Shown here piece by piece: positions 37,834-38,655 of a DNA stretch of 38,655 nt. The stretch comes from a virus, in the IMG/VR virus record IMGVR_UViG_3300043639_000055, positions 1 to 38,655 of that record; one strand, 5' to 3'. The position numbers and the translations under genes were made by a program. The notes below the pieces were generated by a model that saw only the letters and a program-made list of their open reading frames with translations, had not been told where the DNA came from and did not search any database. How positions within the stretch are numbered: position 1 is the stretch's first letter; each line of letters begins with the position of its first letter.

Positions 37834-37859
37834 TGCTGGTACCATTCCTGATGACGTGA
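37788..37859 (+). CDS. Single-helix membrane peptide, 23 aa
   Basis: GGAGAG lies eight bases upstream of ATG 37788. MVIGVTLVGLALVMLVLVPF is one hydrophobic helix filling the whole peptide. Resembles KdpF-like or toxin-type transmembrane peptides in form only. It overlaps the end of the zinc-knuckle gene in a different frame. Confidence 0.45.
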   Translation: MVIGVTLVGLALVMLVLVPFLMT

Positions 37860-37949
37860 TCTAGGGGGGCGGATCTGCGGGTCCGGCACTCCAGCGTCGG
37901 GTGTGGCGGGGGTAAGACGCAAAAACCCTGCCTCCCTAAATCACGTCAT
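37851..37949. repeat. Long inverted repeat between convergent genes
   Basis: ATGACGTGAT (37851-37860) pairs perfectly with ATCACGTCAT (37940-37949). After one mismatch the arms continue as TAGGGGGG with CCTCCCTA (one G.T), giving an 18-pair stem around a loop of about 61 bases. The arms contain the stop codons of the 23-aa peptide (+) and the putative 36-aa ORF (-). Possible roles are a bidirectional transcript end, a structured RNA or a recombination site. Confidence 0.7.
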
Positions 37950-38046
37950 ACGGCGCGCAGGTCGTTGGTGCACTAACGACAGGTGACGCCGGCAGAGCGG
38001 GGCGGTACAGCGTCTGCGCCGTGGCGGTGATCACGGCCTCCGGCAC
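37936..38046 (-). CDS. Possible small ORF, 36 aa
   Basis: A frame open from upstream of 38046 to TAG 37936-37938, with GTG 38046 as possible start. MPEAVITATAQTLYRPALPA is plausible as protein but there is no good ribosome site. It could be non-coding leader for the inverted repeat. Confidence 0.25.
   Translation of the reverse strand: MPEAVITATAQTLYRPALPASPVVSAPTTCAPYDVI
37961..37980. repeat. 20-bp near-perfect palindrome
   Basis: GTCGTTGGTGCACTAACGAC reads the same on both strands apart from one G.T-type pair at positions 7 and 14. It lies 11 bases right of the long inverted repeat, in or after the 36-aa ORF. A dimeric protein-binding site or small hairpin. Confidence 0.6.
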
Positions 38047-38065
38047 GTCAAGGCCGCCCTGCTCG

Positions 38066-38428
38066 TCATGTTCTGGCCCCTCGTGGCAGCGGCAGACCTT
38101 CCGCTTCCTCGATCTCCTGCTGCGCCAGCGCCAGCGCACGCCACGCCAGCGCCACGCTGTGCCGGACCCGGTACTCCATGCCATCGACCATGATGATGTC
38201 GAAGCCGCCGCGCTCGGTCAGGTGGCGCATGATGCAGTCGGCGTGATCTGTCGACTTGGCCCGCGCGTGATGCAGCGGCTCGTCGGCATTGTGCTTCCTG
38301 TTGCCGAGGAAGCTGAGATTGGAGACCGCCGCGAGCGCGTCGGGAAAGTAGTCAAGTAGCCCTTCGCACATCGGAAACATCTTGCGGTACGCACTGTCCC
38401 CCTCGACGAGCCGCTTTCTCTCGCTCAT
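38066..38428 (-). CDS. dATP/dGTP diphosphohydrolase-like (DUF5664) protein
   Basis: AGGAGAG precedes ATG 38428; 120 residues. SAYRKMFPMCEGLLDYFPDALAAVSNLSFLGNRKH followed by HHARAKSTDHADCIMRHLTE matches the phage family annotated as dATP/dGTP diphosphohydrolase N-terminal (DUF5664), with its FPxALxxV, HN and DHxxCxxRH elements. MazG-related phage members hydrolyse purine dNTPs, in some phages as part of base-modification pathways. Match is by pattern only. Confidence 0.55.
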   Translation of the reverse strand: MSERKRLVEGDSAYRKMFPMCEGLLDYFPDALAAVSNLSFLGNRKHNADEPLHHARAKSTDHADCIMRHLTERGGFDIIMVDGMEYRVRHSVALAWRALALAQQEIEEAEGLPLPRGART

Positions 38429-38576
38429 GTTCTCTCCTGTTGGTCTCTTCGGCAAACGCCAGTGCGCTGAGATGGTCGTCGATGTGGTTCATGAAGTCGG
38501 CGACCTGCGACGAGGCGATGTGCTCCCGGGCAACGGCGCGGAGTTTGCGGGCGAGGTCGCGGAGGGGGCTTTCCAT
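38352..38576 (-). CDS. Hypothetical helical protein, 74 aa
   Basis: Start ATG 38576 (an earlier in-frame ATG at 38585). Helical (LRDLARKLRAVAREHIASSQVADFMNHIDDHLSALAF), then a basic tail. It overlaps the next gene by 77 bases, so the last third may be non-functional or the true coding part shorter. Confidence 0.45.
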   Translation of the reverse strand: MESPLRDLARKLRAVAREHIASSQVADFMNHIDDHLSALAFAEETNRREHEREKAARRGGQCVPQDVSDVRRAT

Positions 38577-38588
38577 ATTTCTCACATC

Positions 38589-38598
38589 GTGATATCAC
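38589..38598. promoter_or_regulatory. Operator-like site GTGATATCAC (perfect palindrome)
   Basis: The only fully symmetric copy of the dispersed motif. It lies between divergent genes (- start 38576, + start 38640). No clear -35/-10 pair was identified on either strand. Confidence 0.6.
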
Positions 38599-38639
38599 GC
38601 AGGCACTGAACCGTATACCTCACAGCAAAAGGAATTACC

Positions 38640-38655
38640 ATGCCTGAACTTCACT
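38640..38655 (+). CDS. Start of a gene running off the right edge
   Basis: ATG 38640 with AAAAGGAA at 38627-38634. Only MPELH is visible. Divergent from the 38352-38576 gene and behind the symmetric operator-like site. Confidence 0.5.

Noticed and set aside
1-38655. tRNA genes, integrase, transposase, insertion sequence or attachment site
   Set aside because: No cloverleaf, recombinase motif or terminal-repeat structure was recognised by eye; a tRNAscan and profile search would be needed to exclude them fully.

Overview
The window is a G+C-rich stretch of a tailed-phage or prophage genome. Its host is most likely an alphaproteobacterium of the Bradyrhizobium/Rhodopseudomonas kind. That assignment is inferred from the PEP-CTERM-type anchor, the SGH-type amidase with its C-terminal double-psi-barrel-like domain, and the many small rhizobial-phage-type ORFs. 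No integrase, terminase, capsid or transposase gene lies in the window, so the lifestyle cannot be read directly. The exported-protein cassette and the dispersed operators argue for a temperate phage.

Positions 1-17058 (+ strand) hold the late genes. They form a Mu-type contractile-tail module in Mu order: the end of a probable tail-tube gene, a tail assembly chaperone with a likely -1 frameshift extension, the tape measure, a gpN/DNA-circularization-type baseplate protein, gpP/gp44-like hub, gp45-like spike, gp46-like, gp47/J-like and gp48/YmfQ-like baseplate proteins. Fibre genes follow: a collagen-like fibre, a second fibre with a paralogous tip, small accessory proteins and a beta-helix spike. 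The module ends with a lysis group: a one-helix membrane protein, an amidase endolysin, and a two-helix holin candidate. Several baseplate proteins are strikingly cysteine-rich. A promoter plus terminator pair at 17125-17232 may make a small RNA.

Positions 17237-19189 (- strand) carry a cassette of exported proteins unrelated to virion assembly: a PEP-CTERM-like protein followed by a 32-aa membrane peptide, a collagen-like protein with a YadA-type outer-membrane anchor, and a small Cys-containing secreted protein. A perfect 14-bp palindrome matching the core of the bacterial ParB-binding parS site covers the start codon of the YadA-like gene.

Positions 19264-37341 (- strand) form a long, tightly packed early/middle block, mostly with ATGA or GTGA stop/start overlaps. 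Recognisable products are an HTH protein, a TSCPD-domain protein, an SNF2-type helicase, a MazG-like pyrophosphohydrolase, an HNH protein, a deoxyribosyltransferase-like protein, a papain-like protein, a VRR-NUC nuclease, a stand-alone RNA-polymerase alpha-CTD-like protein, an MT-A70 methyltransferase, a ParB-like protein and Lar-like zinc proteins. One 53-aa gene (31438-31599) runs on the + strand inside this block.

Positions 37388-38655 contain a + strand unit (a ribbon-helix-helix regulator, a zinc-knuckle protein and a 23-aa membrane peptide), a long inverted repeat between convergent genes, a dATP/dGTP-diphosphohydrolase-like gene on the - strand, and the start of another + gene at the right edge.

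The strongest unexplained signal is a 10-bp near-palindrome, consensus GTGRTAYCAC. It occurs at about ten places between 18.1 and 38.6 kb and nowhere in the late genes. Several copies sit inside or next to near-identical promoters that share GAAAATAGTTGTTGACTT. This looks like a multi-operator control circuit in which one repressor silences many early and accessory units. Two small DNA-binding proteins in the window (19264-19521 and 37388-37639) are candidates for the regulator.
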